Assembly: GCA_002104895.1 (NCBI GenBank)
Contig: MCFG01000323.1
Span: 1 to 64,000 of the forward strand
Length of the DNA stretch: 64,000 bases
Direction: 5' to 3'
Source of the DNA: Anaeromyces robustus
Lineage: Eukaryota > Neocallimastigomycota > Neocallimastigomycetes > Neocallimastigales > Neocallimastigaceae
Shown here: piece by piece, positions 13,039-25,899 of the stretch
How positions within the stretch are numbered: position 1 is the first letter of the stretch
How the letters are laid out: every line of letters starts with the position of its first letter
The notes under the pieces: model-generated
Database searches by the model: none
The model's input: the letters and a program-made list of their open reading frames with translations, nothing else
What the model was told of the DNA's origin: nothing
Made by a program: the position numbers and the translations under genes

Positions 13039-16000
13039 TCTTTCATTATATGTATAAAATATAAAATTACCTCTTGTCCATTAGCAATTCTTTTAGTATT
13101 TATATGTTTTCTTTTCAAAGCCATATTATTATTATTATTATTGTTGTTGTTATTATTGTTATTTACTTGATTTTGATCAATTTCAGAATTAACATTTGGA
13201 ATTTGATAATTTGCTGCTTGATTTTTAATTTGCATTTGATTACCATGACTATTACTATTAGAAGATTGTTTTTTAATAATAGGACTATTAGTATTCATTG
13301 GTATTGTATTTTTAACATTTGCTGGTGTTTTTTGAGCATAACATGGGGAAGAATAATGAATTGGAAGAGAATAATTATTATTTTGTAGAGATTTTTGTTG
13401 TACTATTGAACATTGTTGATTTATTGGTATTAAAGGAGATGATGGTGATGGAGTAGAAAGAGTAATTGGTATATTATTATTATTATTAATATTTAATGGA
13501 AGATTCATAGGAACAAATACTGACATTGATGATGGAGGAGGAAGAATAATAGATTTTCCATTATTAGGTGACATTGTTTTAGTTTTATTTGGTGTATATA
13601 TTCTATTGATAGTATTCATATTAAGTGAGTTGACATCATATACAGGATTATGATAAAGTTGAGATGACATGATTTTTCTTTGATGTTTCGATTGTTGTTG
13701 AGATCCATGATTTTGTTGACCATTATTATCATTTACGATTTCTTCAGATAATGGTACTAAATTTGAATTGATAATAACATTGTTCACATTTCTATTGGGA
13801 ATAGCCGTTGGTATTGGAACTGGCGTTATTAAAGCTGAATGATTATCTAAAATTTTTAGGTTATTATTGGGTGATGGAGTGTTAATCATTGCTGGGGTCA
13901 TAGTAGTATATGGAAGAGTATAAGGTTGATTATGGAAATTATGATTATGATTATCATTATTATTATTGTTACTGTTGTTATTATTATTCATTATCATTTC
14001 TTCCTTTATTTTACTATTTATTGAATAAATATTATTTTGAGGTGGACATATAGGAGCATTATTTTTAAATTTAGAACTTTTTCCTATGGAATATTTTTTA
14101 GAATAAATAACTTTAAAATTATTACTATTTGATAAATTCATTTCATTATCTGTTTTAAACTTTTTCTTATTTGGTAAATTAATTTCATTTGGAGAAGCTT
14201 TATTTAATGGCTTTATAAATGAATTATTTTGTCCATTATTAATATTATTAATATTATTATTATTATTATTATTATCATATTCGTGTTTAGCTTTATTGAT
14301 GGTATCTGAATAATAATTCATGTTATTTATTTGTTGTTTTTCATTACCATCACAATTATTATTTATATCTTCATTCATATTTATTTTATTATTAATAAGC
14401 ATCTCATCTTTAGGATTAGAATTATTATTCAATAAATTCATCATTTCAATATTTACTGGATTATTTTGGGAAACAATTCTCATATTATTTACAATTATAT
14501 TATTTTCCATAACTTCTTCATTATTAAATTTAGATATTGGATTATAACTATAAACATTTTGATCATTATTTTTCATTATTGAGAAAGGTGTTTTTTCAGG
14601 TGATATAGGAGAATAATTATAGGAATATGATTTATTTGAATACATTTTATAATCATTAATATATATAGAATTATTAGGATTTGATTTATTAATATAATCA
14701 AAAGGTGGATTAGAATCTTCATAGCCAGTTAATGGAGGACTTGGTAATTGAGAATGATTATGTTCCTTATTTTGATCAATTAAATATATATTTAAGTTTG
14801 ATAAATTTTCCTTGCAAGGACTATTACAATTTTGATTCATACTTCTTTTAAGATAGTTATTAGTAGTTATATTTTTCAAAAGATTATTACTCATTTTATT
14901 CTTTACATTACTACCAGATGAATTATAATATTGGTTATAATTAATTTCATCATTATTATTGTTGTTATTGTTGTTAATAATATTGTTATTGTTATTGTTA
15001 TTGTTATTATTATTGTTATTAATATCATTTTGCTAAAAATTATATTTAATACATATTCATTAATATATTCATTAATTAGTTTTTATATATAATTTAGATA
15101 TGAAAATATGTTTATATATATATATGCATAAAATTATAAATTTTTCAAAATAATAATAATAATAATGATAATAATAATAATAATAATCTATAATAATAAT
15201 AATAATTTTGTACTTACATTATCATCATTCATTTGTTCTTGATAATGTTGACCTTTATTTTTATAATATGAATATTTCATATTATTACTTTGATCATTAT
15301 CAGAATTGTTAATTGAATTTCTTAAGGGAGAATGGAAAAGAATATTTTTATTTTGAGGAGAATTAATATTATTAGAAAGATTATTAGATTGTTGACGAAG
15401 AGGTGATTTTGGTGAATTAGAAATTGAAGACATATTATATGATGGTTTTCCCATTTGGTAATTATTATTTTGTTTTGATTGTATTTGAGACATACCGTAA
15501 TTATTATTATTATTGTTATTGTTGTTGTTATTATTATAATCAGATATATAATTTTTGTTATTATAAATATTTTGATAATATGGTGATGATACATGTAAAC
15601 CATCAATAGTAATTAACGGTGAAGAAACGTTAATATTATTTTCGGAATTTTGAGATTGATTTTTAGGAGATTGGGTAGTAGTTACTGTAGAAAAGGCAGC
15701 AATTTGTCCATTGGAATTTTGGAAGGAATATGGAATTAAAGTTGTAGTAGTAGTAATTGGTGTAGAATTATCTTTACTTACATGGTTGAATAAATTAGTT
15801 GAATTTTGTATTACTGGCTTTATAGTTGTGGTTGTGGTCACTTGTGGAATAGAAATAGTGGTTGATGTATTTACATTAACATTGATAGTACTAGGATATT
15901 CAATAGTTTGATGAAATACTGTAGTTGGGGATGATGGAATCATTTTATTAATATTATTATTGTTATTATTGATACTTATTGTGTTATTAATATTATTAAT

Positions 16001-17153
16001 ATTTTTCAATTCATTTTGATTTTTTAGAGTTTTTAATGTGACTATGGAGGTTGAATCATTAATATTAGTAAGATTTAAAAATTTATCAATATTAGATTCA
16101 TTATCAAAATTTATTTTATTATTTAAATTATTAATAGAAGTATTATTATGATAGTAACATTGATTTTTGTCATCAGTTAATTTATTATTATTAATTTCCT
16201 AATTAAGAAATCATTAAAATTATTTGATAAAAAAAAAAAATGTAAATGTATTAAAATCTAAAATTATACCATTTTATTTTATTTTTTTTTTATGTATTAT
16301 ATATATTAATTAAATTACTTACATTATAAGGTTGATTAGAATTTTGATTTAAAGAAGGTTTAACTTCATGGGTATATAAATAATTTCTAGAGTTTGGAAT
16401 ATCAAATTCTTTTTTACTCATACTATTATTATTATTGTTATTATTATTATTATTGATGTTATTATTGTTATTATTATTTATGAAAGAGTCAACTCTTTCT
16501 TGTTGGGATTTTTTAATGGTTTGATCATCAATTTTTTGATGTCGAATTGTTTTTTCAATGGTTTGTGTAAGACATTGTTTTTGTTGTATTTGAGTGTTAA
16601 ATTCAATTTTTTGTTTTTTATTTTTATTTTGTATATATATATTTTCTGATGGATTATAAGAGTTATGGAAGAGACTCATAGGAAGTGAATTATTTGTATT
16701 TCTTTGATTATTTGAATTTTTTGTTTGATCATTTAAAGAATGATTTTGAGTTGCAGCAATAGTAGTTTCAGCAGTAGATGTAAATGTTGTGGTTTCAGTG
16801 GTCATAATTACTGGTTTATATGAATCTCTTTGGTTATGATAATTTGATGGCATATTATTTGGATTATTTGAAACATTATTTTCATCATAATTATTATTAA
16901 TTAAAGTGTGAGATGAAATAGAAGTATTTGATGAAGAAGATAAATGTCTCTTTCTTTTTATTAATTGATTTTTTTCATTATAATTATTTGATATATTATA
17001 TTGATATTGTTGTTGATTTTCTTTTCTTTCATGATCCGAATCAATATTTATTGAATTTATCGTATTGTTTGATATTGATATAGGTGTAGTAAAGGATGTC
17101 GGAGGACGGTGAACATTATTATTATTATTAATTAAAGTAGTATTTGATGCCAT
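11539..17153 (-). CDS. CK1-group protein kinase with a giant Asn-rich N-terminal region
   Basis: Eight exons (17153-16323, 16198-15218, 15032-13071, 12910-12709, 12557-12372, 12268-12110, 12003-11842, 11723-11539) join in frame to about 1,555 residues. Residues 1 to about 1250 are Asn/Ser/Gln/Thr-rich low complexity with poly-Asn runs. The last 300 form a protein kinase: glycine loop LGKGGCGEVYLA, CAIKFI (ATP lysine), HVDIKPSNF (catalytic loop), LIDFGYA (Mg-binding DFG) and FQDDIESIGYVMMYFLKG. That last motif is characteristic of the casein kinase 1 group, as is the lack of a typical APE segment. All core catalytic residues are present, but HRD reads HVD, so it is a non-RD kinase. Substrates are unknown. 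The three large exons encode the Asn-rich part in phase 0, while the catalytic domain is split over five small exons. Confidence 0.85.
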
Positions 17154-17160
17154 AGAAATT

Positions 17161-17184
17161 ACTGCTAGTTATATAATCAGCAGT
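17161..17184 (-). promoter_or_regulatory. Small inverted repeat just upstream of the kinase start codon
   Basis: ACTGCT at 17161-17166 is mirrored by AGCAGT at 17179-17184 with a 12-base spacer. It lies 8-31 bases upstream of the kinase ATG. It could form a leader hairpin or be a protein-binding site; neither is proven. Confidence 0.3.
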
Positions 17185-18094
17185 AGTAGATAGCAAGAAA
17201 ATAAATTATAATTTTTTAATAATAAATAATATTTATTTTTTTTTTTTTTTTTGAAATAAAAAGAAAATTATGATAATTAATAATTATGAATATTTTTATT
17301 TTCTATTATTAATTTATATTTCTCATAACTTTTATATTATTGAAAATTTTTATAAGTAATGATTTTTATTATAAAATATAAATTAATTAAATTAAATATT
17401 TTGAGAATATAGCTTTATTATATATGAAGTACAATAGTATCTCCAAGTTCTTTTTTAATACATTCTATAATAATTTTATTATATATATATATTTTTATAG
17501 GAATTATATTATATAGATATTTTCATAAAAATAATTTTTATTAAAAATTAATGTATTTATGTTTTTATCTTATTTTTTTTATTATTATTATTATTATTTT
17601 TTTTATTCTTGTAATATTTTTATAAAATAAAATAAAGAATTTATTAAAGTAATATCAAATAATCCAACTTTGAACAAACAAGTTAAAAAAAAAAAAAAAG
17701 AGAGAAAAAAAATATAAATGTATATTATTTTTAATGGAAAATATATTAATAAAATTGAACTTTTAACAATAACGAAATTAATATAAATAGTTATATATTT
17801 AAAGTTTTATAAAAATAACTAAATATTAAGGTAGTAATTATAAGTCACTAGTTAAATTCATTTATAATGAATAATTATATTTTTAGATATAATACAAATA
17901 ATTATTAAAATTTCGTAAAATAATAAAAAGTATATATTAAGTATAATAATAAATTTTATTACTTATATAAAAAAATAATAATAAAAAATGTATTATGATT
18001 GTTTTACAATTTGTTAAAGAATTATTAAATTATTTATTATATATAATTAAATTTTATAGTTAAATTATTCTTTATTTTTATTATTTTTATCTAG

Positions 18095-18142
<48 letters not shown>

Positions 18143-18178
18143 ATAATAAATCATATTAATACTACTAATAATATAATA

Positions 18179-18247
18179 ATTATAATACTAACACTAATAC
18201 TAATAATATTATAATAATATTATTAGTATTAGTGTTAGTATTATAAT
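18179..18247. repeat. Perfect palindrome with about 33-bp arms
   Basis: The left arm is 18179-18211 and the right arm 18215-18247, with a 3-base TAA centre. The arms include the non-trivial string TACTAACACTAATACTAATA, so this is not only a product of alternating AT. More TAA/TTA inverted stretches continue to about 18340. The unit resembles the ACTAAT repeats in the SPX-EXS intron at 52916-53040. Confidence 0.85.
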
Positions 18248-19138
18248 AATTATTATAATAATTATTATAATAATAATTATTATTATTATTATAATAATAT
18301 GATAATTATAATAATAATAATAATTATTATTATTATTATAAAATAATCTTTTTAAAATATTAAAAATATTGATATTTTTTAAACTTTTTTTTATTATATA
18401 AAATTTAAATATATCATGGAATAAGAAAATATAAATATAAAGTTTTAGATTATTAAACTTTACAATAAGTATATAATATATTCTATAAATATTTTATTTG
18501 CTTCCTATAAGTATTAAAAATATGATTTTTTTTAATCTTTTTTTTTTTTTGCTAAATTTTAAACTTATATAAATTTTTATTAATTTGAGAAAAGTTTAAA
18601 TTTTGATACTAATGCTTACATTATTATTTTAAATTATATTATTTAAATTATAGGATATGCGTTAAATTATAACATTTTTTTAAAAAATTTTTATATCCTA
18701 TATTTTTTATCTATTAAATATAATTTTCAAATATTAGAATGTAATGATGACCATAAATTATTATTTATCCATAATTATGTAGAAAATTTTAATCATATTA
18801 TTCTATATATAATTTATACTTTTTTTTTAACTTATCTTATATAATAATACTTATTTAATTAAAACAATAATTTTCTTCTTTAATAGAGATAATAATAAGT
18901 AATAATAAATAAAAAGTAATAAAATGATTATACTGCTTTAGAAAACAATATATATTGTTAATTAAAAAAAATGATTAGTCATATCTCCCTTACTTAATTT
19001 TATTCATTTTTGTTGAGATTTATTAATATTTTATATTCATAAAATATATAATCATAAGGATGTGAAATAAAATATAGTTTAATTTATTATGATATTTTAA
19101 AAAAGAAAAGTATGTACAATAATTAAATATATATTTAA

Positions 19139-19220
19139 TAACTTTTTAACAAATTTATATAACTTTTTAACAAATATATATAACTTTTTAATAATATATA
19201 TAACTTTTTAACAATATATA
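19139..19220. repeat. Four tandem copies of a 20-21-bp unit
   Basis: Copies start at 19139, 19160, 19181 and 19201. Each begins TAACTTTTTAA followed by a TATA-rich half. The repeat is non-coding. Confidence 0.8.
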
Positions 19221-19499
19221 TATTGATATTAGTACAGCATTAAATTATTTTATCATAAAAATAATATTATTATCCTTAAAAATAAAAAATGTGTCTTTTA
19301 TAAATTGTCTTATTTAAATTTTTAAAAATGAAGATCTTTTAGTAATATATAATATATAATTTATGTGTTGTGTTATATTTTAAATTTTTTAATGTTATTA
19401 TTTTTTTTCCAATTTTCACATTTTTCTATGACCTTAAAAATAATATAAAACAGGAAAAATACAAATAAAGTTATAATAATAATTTTTATAAAAGTTTAT

Positions 19500-19539
<40 letters not shown>

Positions 19540-20744
19540 TATTTTTAGACCTAAAATTTTGTCATAGTCATAATAAAATTTTTGTTATTTTTCCTTAAGA
19601 ATAATAACAGTTATTTCTTTTATTTTCTAATATAAATAAAATATATTTTATTTATAAAATTATTAGCATTATATTGAAACTTACACTAGATATATATTAT
19701 TGAAAATTTTAATTATATATATCGAAAAGTATATATAAAGTGTCATTAATAAATTACAGAAATTTAAAAGATATATATATTTATAATACTTTTCATATTA
19801 GGTTTAAAATAGCAAAAAACTTTTATTATTTATTTTAGAAATTATTTTAAAAAATATTCAAAAAAATTATTATTATTAAAAATAGAATACATAATTAAAT
19901 TGGTAGAACTTTTTTCATAATTATATTCATAATAATTTTTATCTTAAATATATAAATAATTATATTCCTTAAAAAAAAAAGAAAGAAAAAGTTTATTATA
20001 ATTGTTTTAGATAAAATATATTTAAATTTAGTGTAACATTTATTTCTTTTTTCTTTTTCTTTTTTATTATTTAAAAAAAGGTATTAAGCTTTAAATTTTT
20101 AAAAATATTTTAATCATAATTAAAAAAAATATAAGCAAATAAATAATGATACAAACTATAAATACTTTATATTTGTAATATGATATTTTTTAAACATAAT
20201 ATTATGTTACTAAGGAAAGGAATTTATACCTTAATCATATATTTATATTAAAATAGATTAAAATTTCTAAGAGTATAAAATATCAAAATTTACTATTTTT
20301 TTTTCTTTACTCTTTATTAGCACTTTAAATTAAAATAAAATAAAAAAAAATAATTAAGCCTAATTATCATTATATATTTTGTATGTATTGCTATATTATT
20401 TATTATTTCTTTTATATTACAATAAATACTTAATTTTTATTGTTTTTAAGATTTTTAAAAATTAACATGATTCTAGAAAACTCAATTTTTTTTATTGAAA
20501 TAGCGGTTCTAAGTATATATAATACATAAAAGATTAATGGGTTAAAAATTATTAATTGTAGATGTGGATAATTTATAAATAAGAATAAAAATAAAATTTA
20601 AACTTTAAGATATGAGGAATAAAAAATTATAATCAATATTCAATAATAAATTTTTTTTTTTATTATTTAAAATATTTTATAAAGTTTAATAAGATAATTT
20701 TAACTATTTTAGATAAAATATATATATTTGAAATAATAATAAAA

Positions 20745-20748
<4 letters not shown>

Positions 20749-20824
<76 letters not shown>

Positions 20825-20835
20825 TATTATTATTA
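20749..20835. repeat. Mirrored trinucleotide repeats (TAA)n then (TTA)n
   Basis: A run of AAT units to about 20790 is followed directly by a run of ATT units to about 20835. The whole block can fold into one long hairpin. Confidence 0.85.
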
Positions 20836-21741
20836 TCATTATTATATTCGCTTAAAAAAAATTCGAAGCTTAAAAGAAACTTTTTTTAATCAATAATTAA
20901 ATAATTAACTTAATAAGATAATTCGTAATTATATAAAGGAAAAATATTTTAATTAAAAATATCCATAACTACTAAAAATATAAAAAGGTTTAAAATTTAT
21001 TTTCTATAATACTTGAAATTAAATTAATTACTAATTACTATTAGTTTAATTAAAGTTCAACATTTATATATATATTTATATATGTTGAACTTACATTTAT
21101 AGATGATAATAACATATATGTAAATGATAATATTATATATATATATATATTTAAAATAATTTAACTTTTGATTGTTCTTTTATTTAAATAAATATCAGAG
21201 TTAAAATGTATTATACTTATTAATCTATATTAAATAATTTAAATTATTATTTATATCTTGTAATAGGGTATTAATTAAAAATTATGTTAGATTTATATAA
21301 AGTTTTATATATTATGTATTGTTAACATGCTGATAATATAAACAAATAATTAAATGAATAAAATAATAAATTAATTAAATTAAGTGTGATTTGATAATAC
21401 TATATTATATAATTAGTAATAGTAACAATGTTATAAATAAAATAAATAAAAAAAAATTAAAAAATATATTTTATTATGATTTAAAAGTGTTAATCTTTTA
21501 TTAAATATATTCTATTTATTATAAATATTAAAATATTAATACTTTTAATTCATAATAAAATATATTTTATAATTTTTTTTCCTTAATCTTTTATTAAATT
21601 TATTAAACGTTATATTAAATATTAAAAATATTCAGGAAAAATATTTTTTTATATATATGGTATAAAGTGGTATAAATATATAAGTTGGCTGTATCCTTTT
21701 TTTTTTTTCTTCATTAAAAAAAAAAAAAAAATCAAATAAAT

Positions 21742-22529
21742 TTATGATGCTGCTTTACGTCTTTTCGATTTTTTACGTCCTGTAACAGAACTTCCTGAAT
21801 TATGTCTTACTCGTGTTGTAGATGATGGTTCAGAATAAGGTGAATCAGGAAGAGAGGATTCAGAATTAAATTCACTATTTCCTATGCCTGCTTCAATCCA
21901 ACGATTTCTTCTTTTTTCTAAATAGATTGACATTTCTTTATCTATTTCTTCTTGAAGATTAGGTAACCTAGATAATAACTGTTTAGCCCTTAAATCATCT
22001 ATTGTATCCTTTAATGGATTATATTCTTTTCTAAGGATTTTCAAATTATTTTTCGTATTCTCATTTGCTTCTTTTATTTCTTTTTCAGATTTTATTAACT
22101 AATAATATATAAAATTATTATATATATTTATTAATGTATTTTTAATATAATTTTAATACATAAAATCATATATTGATTATTACGTCATTTAAATCATTTT
22201 GTATTTCTATTAACATTTTTCTTAAAATGTCCTTTTCTTTTATTAATTTATTTTTTTCTGAAATAATTTCATGATATAGAGCTTCATCTTTCTCTAACTT
22301 TTGAGAATTTTCTAAAATTGAAGTTTTTATTTTTTCTAATTCTTTTGTTTTTTGACTATATTTTTAATATATTTTAAAATTAATTAACATAAAAATAAAA
22401 TAAATTTTAAAACAAATTAATTTTTATTAAACAGATATTAATTATAAGTAAAAATTTTATATATATATAAACTTACTTTATTACTTCTAAATCATTTAAT
22501 TTGTTTAAATAATTTGTTGTATCATCCAT
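21742..22529 (-). CDS. ZC4H2-like coiled-coil protein lacking the zinc finger
   Basis: Exons 22529-22477, 22355-22184 and 22098-21742 join in frame to 193 residues. Residues 1 to about 100 are a continuous heptad-like coiled coil rich in Lys, Glu, Leu and Ile. The following block (YNPLKDTIDDLRAKQLLSRL, then PNLQEEIDKEMSIYLEKRR and W) closely follows the metazoan ZC4H2 core, which has YKPLKEHVDALR and [20 protein letters not shown]. In animals ZC4H2 continues into a C4H2 zinc finger and a basic tail. Here a Ser-rich stretch leads straight to the basic end RKKSKRRKAAS, with no cysteine anywhere. Animal ZC4H2 acts with RNF220 in ubiquitin-dependent signalling; its role in a fungus is unknown. 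The basic tail could be a nuclear signal. It is transcribed divergently from the Spen-type gene at 23292. Confidence 0.72.
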
Positions 22530-23291
22530 TTTCCATTAATTATATAAAATTTGAAAACTATTATCCATTTATATATATAAATATAATTATTTCATTTGTG
22601 ATTGATTCATTTATATTTATTTTTTAAACATAATTATAATAAAAATAATTAATTAAAATTTTTTATAATTAATAATTAAAAAAAACATAAATATTAATTT
22701 GAAATCAGTTCAGAAATATTTTTAATGGAATTCTTTATTAGTAAACTTTATTTAAAAAAAGATAATTATATTAATTTTAAAAAATTCTAAATAATTATTT
22801 TTTATAATTATGTTTGACAGTTAAGTATTGTATACGATAAATATTAACGTATACAAAAAATTCTATATGAAAATTTTGTTGTAACCTATTGATAGTTGTG
22901 TATCGAAGAGTCAATTTTGACATGTAGAAAATTCCATTATTATGATTTATTAAATCATTTTCTCCATATAAATATATAAATATTTCATATAATTCTTTTT
23001 TAGATTTTTTTATTTTAATAATATTAATTTATTACTACATTTTTTTTATGATATATATTTTTAATTACTAAACAGTAATAATATTAAAAAAAAAAAAAAA
23101 AGATAAAATAAAATATAAAGATAAAAATAAAATAAAATAAAATAAAATAATTATAATTTAATAAAATTAATCATAACAAAATATAATTAAAATAATAATG
23201 AAATAAAGCGATTAATATAAATACTTTTGATCTAACTTATTTAACATTAATTAATTAATTATTCATTTTTGACAACTATAAGATTATTATA
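22530..23291. promoter_or_regulatory. Shared divergent promoter region
   Basis: These 762 bases separate two genes pointing away from each other, the ZC4H2-like gene (minus) and the Spen-type gene (plus). They must hold the control elements of both. It contains a perfect inverted repeat, TTGTATACG at 22828-22836 and CGTATACAA at 22848-22856, and a locally G/C-enriched patch at about 22870-22935. Confidence 0.5.
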
Positions 23292-24619
23292 ATGAATCAA
23301 CAACTTGATATAATTATTTCAAAGAATAAATATAAAAATATTGCTATTTCAAATTTACCAAATTTTGACAGTATAGATGAATTATGTAATAACATACATA
23401 AGACCTTAAAACAATTTGGAAGAATAACACAAATTGAATATAAAAAAGAAGATGAAATGAAATATGTTATAGTATCATTTAAAGATGAAAATTCTGTTGT
23501 TAATTTAATTAAAGGTATTAATGATATCACTTTTTATGATAAAAAATTAAATATTTATTACAAAGGTACCATTGGGCAAATAAGACCAAAGTATGGATAC
23601 ACAGAAGAAGATATTAATGAGAACACTATTATAGAAGTTTCTAATTTACCAGTAGAAATGGATAATGATAGTATAGAAGATATCTTAAAAAGACAAGGTG
23701 AGTATTTAAATATGGAAATTAACATAAATAATGATTCAAAATCAGCTATGGTATATTATCAAACGCCTGAAGCAGCATTTGAAACACAACGTTTAATGAA
23801 TAACGGTAAAATTGGAGATAATAGAATTTTAGTTGAATTAGTAAAATCAATTATTTCTTCTTCTTGTTTATGGATCGGTTATATTAATTTCTATGATATT
23901 AATGTAGAAGCACTTGTTGATAAATTAAATACATTTGGTAAAATAATTGAAATGGAAATTTTTGAAAATAATATGAGTCTATATATAAATTTTGATAATG
24001 TAAAAAGCGCAGTTGATTTAAAAAATGAAATTTCTAAAAATTCATTTTATAATGAATTCGGTATATCTAAAGCAGAATATTGCTATTCAATAAAACAAGA
24101 TTATAATTTTGAATTATTTGAAGGTAATAATTTTTAAAGTTTAAATATATATATTATATTATATTATATTATATTATATTATTATAGTTTTATTCCCCTT
24201 GTACAGTAATAATTAATAGTTATATATTTGTATAATAATTTATATAAATATGATTCAATTATACTATATTATAGAGCATCATTTGGAATCATCAGATATT
24301 AAAAGAAAATACGAATCATTAGAAGATAATAGTGATATTTCTAATAAAAAAGTAAAAGTTGAAAATTCGGATCAAATTGATAATATTTCTCATAAAAAAG
24401 AAGAGAATAATAGTGATAATAATAAAACTAAAAAAGAAGAAGTAAAACATGAAAGTTCAAGTAAACCACGAAGAATACGTACTAAACAGGAGAGGTATAA
24501 AGGTTCTCAATTTTATTGGAGTAGTGAAAATGACAATAAAATAAAAACTAATATGGAAAATAAAGTTGATACAAGCATAAAAAATGAAACTTCCAATAAT
24601 AATAATGATGATGATGATG

Positions 24620-24652
<33 letters not shown>

Positions 24653-25323
24653 TAAAAAATGAATCCAATAAATCTGTAAAAGATGAATCTGACAAAGATG
24701 TAAAAGAAGAATCAAATAACAAGATTGATGTTAAGAATGAGAATGAAGACATGTCAGTAATATTAGATGAACCAAAACCATTTAATAGAATGAAAAATGC
24801 TTTAGAACACAAAGAAAAAAAATTTAAGTGTGAAATATCTTATAAAAATAAGATAGGATTAAAAATGATTATTCATTATATAGATGGTGATATGGATAAA
24901 CCTCAACAAGTATTTGGAGATAATGAAACAATTGTATTCAAAAAGAAAAGAAGTATGGAAAAGGACACTGAATTTATTGATAATATGACAAAAAGATTAG
25001 GTTTTAATGGTGATCCTTCATGGTCATTTTGTATTGGTTATATTGACGATGAAGGTGATTATACAAAAAAGATGAAAAATGATTTTGATAACATTGATAT
25101 TCTTAATGATGAATTTAATAAAAACAGTCAATTTCTTATAGCAAAATTAGGCAATTCAGATACTTGTGTTACATTATTTCCAAATAGTTATAAATGTAAA
25201 AATATTATGGAACAAGTTTTTGTTGAGGAAACATATAAAGAGAAAGTCATTATGTCAGGATTGGATAAATGGCCATTCTTTATGTTTGTAATTTTTGATC
25301 CTAAATCAAAATTTTCACAATAA
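23292..25323 (+). CDS. Spen-family protein: three RRMs plus a SPOC-like domain
   Basis: I read this as one gene with exons 23292-24123 and 24275-25323 (626 residues). The first frame closes six codons after 24123, but GAAG|GTAATA and TATAG|AGCAT give a clean GT-AG join that restores frame as GAG. Three RRMs lie at about 15-92, 110-187 and 190-267. RRM3 has LWIGYI as RNP2 and MSLYINFDN as RNP1. A charged, acidic low-complexity linker with Asp/Asn runs covers about 285-450. The C-terminal part at about 455-620 shows SPOC-like spacing (GLKMIIHYIDGD, then a basic KKKRSMEKDTEFIDNMTKRL). RRM3-SPOC proteins (SPEN, RBM15 type) bind RNA and recruit silencing or m6A machinery in animals. Function in fungi is open. 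If the intron is wrong, these are two separate genes. Confidence 0.72.
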
Positions 25324-25393
25324 AATTTTTTAAAAAATCTTATTTTTTAATAAAACTAATATAATAATAATGTAATAATAATAATAAATAATA

Positions 25394-25441
<48 letters not shown>

Positions 25442-25899
25442 TACAATATAATGATAGAGATAATAGTAATAATTATAAAATCAGATATTATATTTTATTA
25501 AAAAAATTATTTTTTCTATTTTTCAATTATATCATTTTATTTAGAATCTTTTAAAAAAATATTTAACAACTAATAATTGATAAAAATTTTTTTATATTTA
25601 TTTGTTCATTTCTTTATATTAATAAAAAATAGTGTAAAATAAAATAAATTAAAATAAAATAATAAATAACTATATAAATAAATGATAAAAAAAATTATTT
25701 ATATCATAATTTATATTTCATTATTATTATAATATCAATTGATTTTTATATATTTACTTTTATTTATAAAAATTTATTTATAGCATCAATTAAATAATTT
25801 AACAAAACAAATAAAAAATATCACGGATTTAATTCTATTTTAGTTTATTTATTCTTTTCTTTTATTTTATTTTATTTTATTTTTTTTTATTTTAATAAT
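25324..25899. other. Intergenic region between convergent genes
   Basis: These 576 bases lie between the stop codons of the Spen-type gene (plus) and the DTW gene (minus). A TAA microsatellite covers about 25365-25440. Both 3' ends must lie here; nothing else is seen. Confidence 0.6.

Larger units (their letters stand above)
17185..21741. other. Gene-free spacer upstream of the kinase gene
   Basis: About 4.5 kb of A/T sequence without a protein-like frame. It holds the promoter side of the kinase gene, the palindrome at 18179-18247, short tandem repeats at 19139-19220, a TA run at about 19504-19531 and a mirrored trinucleotide block at 20749-20835. Confidence 0.6.

Noticed and set aside
12999-13070. 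Extension of the large Asn-rich kinase exon into Ile/Tyr-rich residues
   Set aside because: A GTAATT donor follows directly after GQEE-coding sequence, and splicing to 12910 restores the kinase glycine-loop region; the extension is intron.
13074-16000. Antisense Ile/Val-rich frames opposite the Asn-rich kinase exons
   Set aside because: They arise from reading AAT-rich coding on the other strand as ATT codons.
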